This document shows, one piece after another, positions 63,863-64,000 of a stretch of 64,000 nucleotides of DNA (position 1 is its first letter; each line of letters starts with the position of its first letter). Source of the DNA: Dickeya lacustris (lineage in GTDB: Bacteria; Pseudomonadota; Gammaproteobacteria; Enterobacterales; Enterobacteriaceae); assembly GCF_029635795.1 (NCBI RefSeq), contig NZ_CP114280.1, forward strand, positions 4,278,001 through 4,342,000. The letters are read 5' to 3'. Below the pieces are notes generated by a model. That model was not told where the DNA came from, did not search any database, and was given only the letters and a program-made list of their open reading frames with translations. Both the position numbers and the translations under genes were made by a program.

Positions 63863-64000
63863 GTTTTGCCTGAGCGGTGGACAGGCCCACGAAAGCCGAT
63901 ACGCGGAAACGTTGCTCAACCGGGTCGGGATTATCCGAAAAAGCGGGCACCTGAAATCACGTCCGAAAGCGGTGCTGGCGGATAAGGGTTATTCAGGTAA
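63758..64000 (+). pseudogene. IS5-family transposase, OrfB part with a probable one-base deletion
   Basis: In the -1 frame after the A8 run the protein reads GRSRGGFGTKIHLATDGTGL, then PLSFA and a stop near 63870. One T more in the TTTT run would give PLSFCLSGGQAHESRYAET and continue to KAVLADKGYSG at the window end. Relatives have that continuous form, so a one-base loss near 63866 is likely. The right part is cut by the window. Confidence 0.65.

Larger units (their letters stand above)
63349..64000 (+). mobile_element. IS5-family (IS427-like) insertion sequence, right end outside window
   Basis: The left end GGTGTGTCCCGTAAC starts directly after CTAG, the preferred target of this group. 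orfA starts at 63386 and an orfB frame runs to the window end. An A8 slippery run sits between the two frames. Confidence 0.8.

Overview
The window reads as the chromosome of a plant-associated member of the Enterobacterales, most like Dickeya or a close relative in the Pectobacteriaceae. Gene content supports this: a secreted PL10 pectate lyase beside a secreted GH43 enzyme, a 654-residue GH3 enzyme matching the periplasmic beta-glucosidase/xylosidase BgxA described from Erwinia (Dickeya) chrysanthemi, and E. coli-like housekeeping blocks (moeA-moeB, maeA, yohJ-yohK-cdd, mtfA beside tRNA-Asn, tRNA-Ser-CGA). The species assignment is inference from gene content; no alignment was run.

Layout. 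0-7.2 kb: a peptide-type ABC importer (solute-binding protein, two permeases, double ATPase) with two tandem nucleoside hydrolases, probably for uptake and cleavage of nucleosides or nucleoside conjugates. 7.4-8.2 kb: an unrecognised secreted protein. 9-10 kb: cheV. 10.2-14.5 kb: a MarR regulator with a perfect inverted-repeat operator, an EmrAB-type efflux pair, and a Rob-like AraC regulator. 14.7-20.6 kb: a SAM methyltransferase directly in front of nikABCDE. 20.8-25.3 kb: the secreted GH43 and PL10 enzymes and an exported alpha/beta hydrolase.

25.4-34.9 kb: a patchwork of TetR, Lrp and LysR regulators with SDR and MDR oxidoreductases, a DMT exporter and an F420-reductase-like enzyme. Several genes here are decaying: an SDR with a large in-frame deletion, an AcuI/YhdH-type reductase with a one-base insertion, and a LysR gene without its DNA-binding domain. 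Two TetR genes have clear palindromic operators over their promoters.

35.2-42.2 kb: an AT-rich genomic island at the 3' end of tRNA-Asn. It is bounded by an imperfect 83-bp repeat and carries a truncated P4-type integrase, a decayed IS3 element, a frameshifted IS630 element and two cargo genes. The larger cargo gene encodes two tandem actinoporin-like domains fused to a PI-PLC X domain; the smaller encodes an unrecognised 220-residue protein. This is the best candidate for an undescribed toxin system.

43.2-49.1 kb: after tRNA-Ser, a direct tandem duplication of a two-gene phage-tail module (a tail-completion-like protein and a tail fibre) with no other phage genes. The fibres share their first 274 residues (five differences) and a 78-bp identical 3' block, but their central receptor-binding regions, each with an F5/8-C-like domain, are strongly diverged. 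49.2-61.5 kb: mostly core genes. 62.1-64 kb: an uncertain UDG-fold-like gene and an IS5-family (IS427-like) element inserted at CTAG into an AraC-type regulator; the window ends inside the element.
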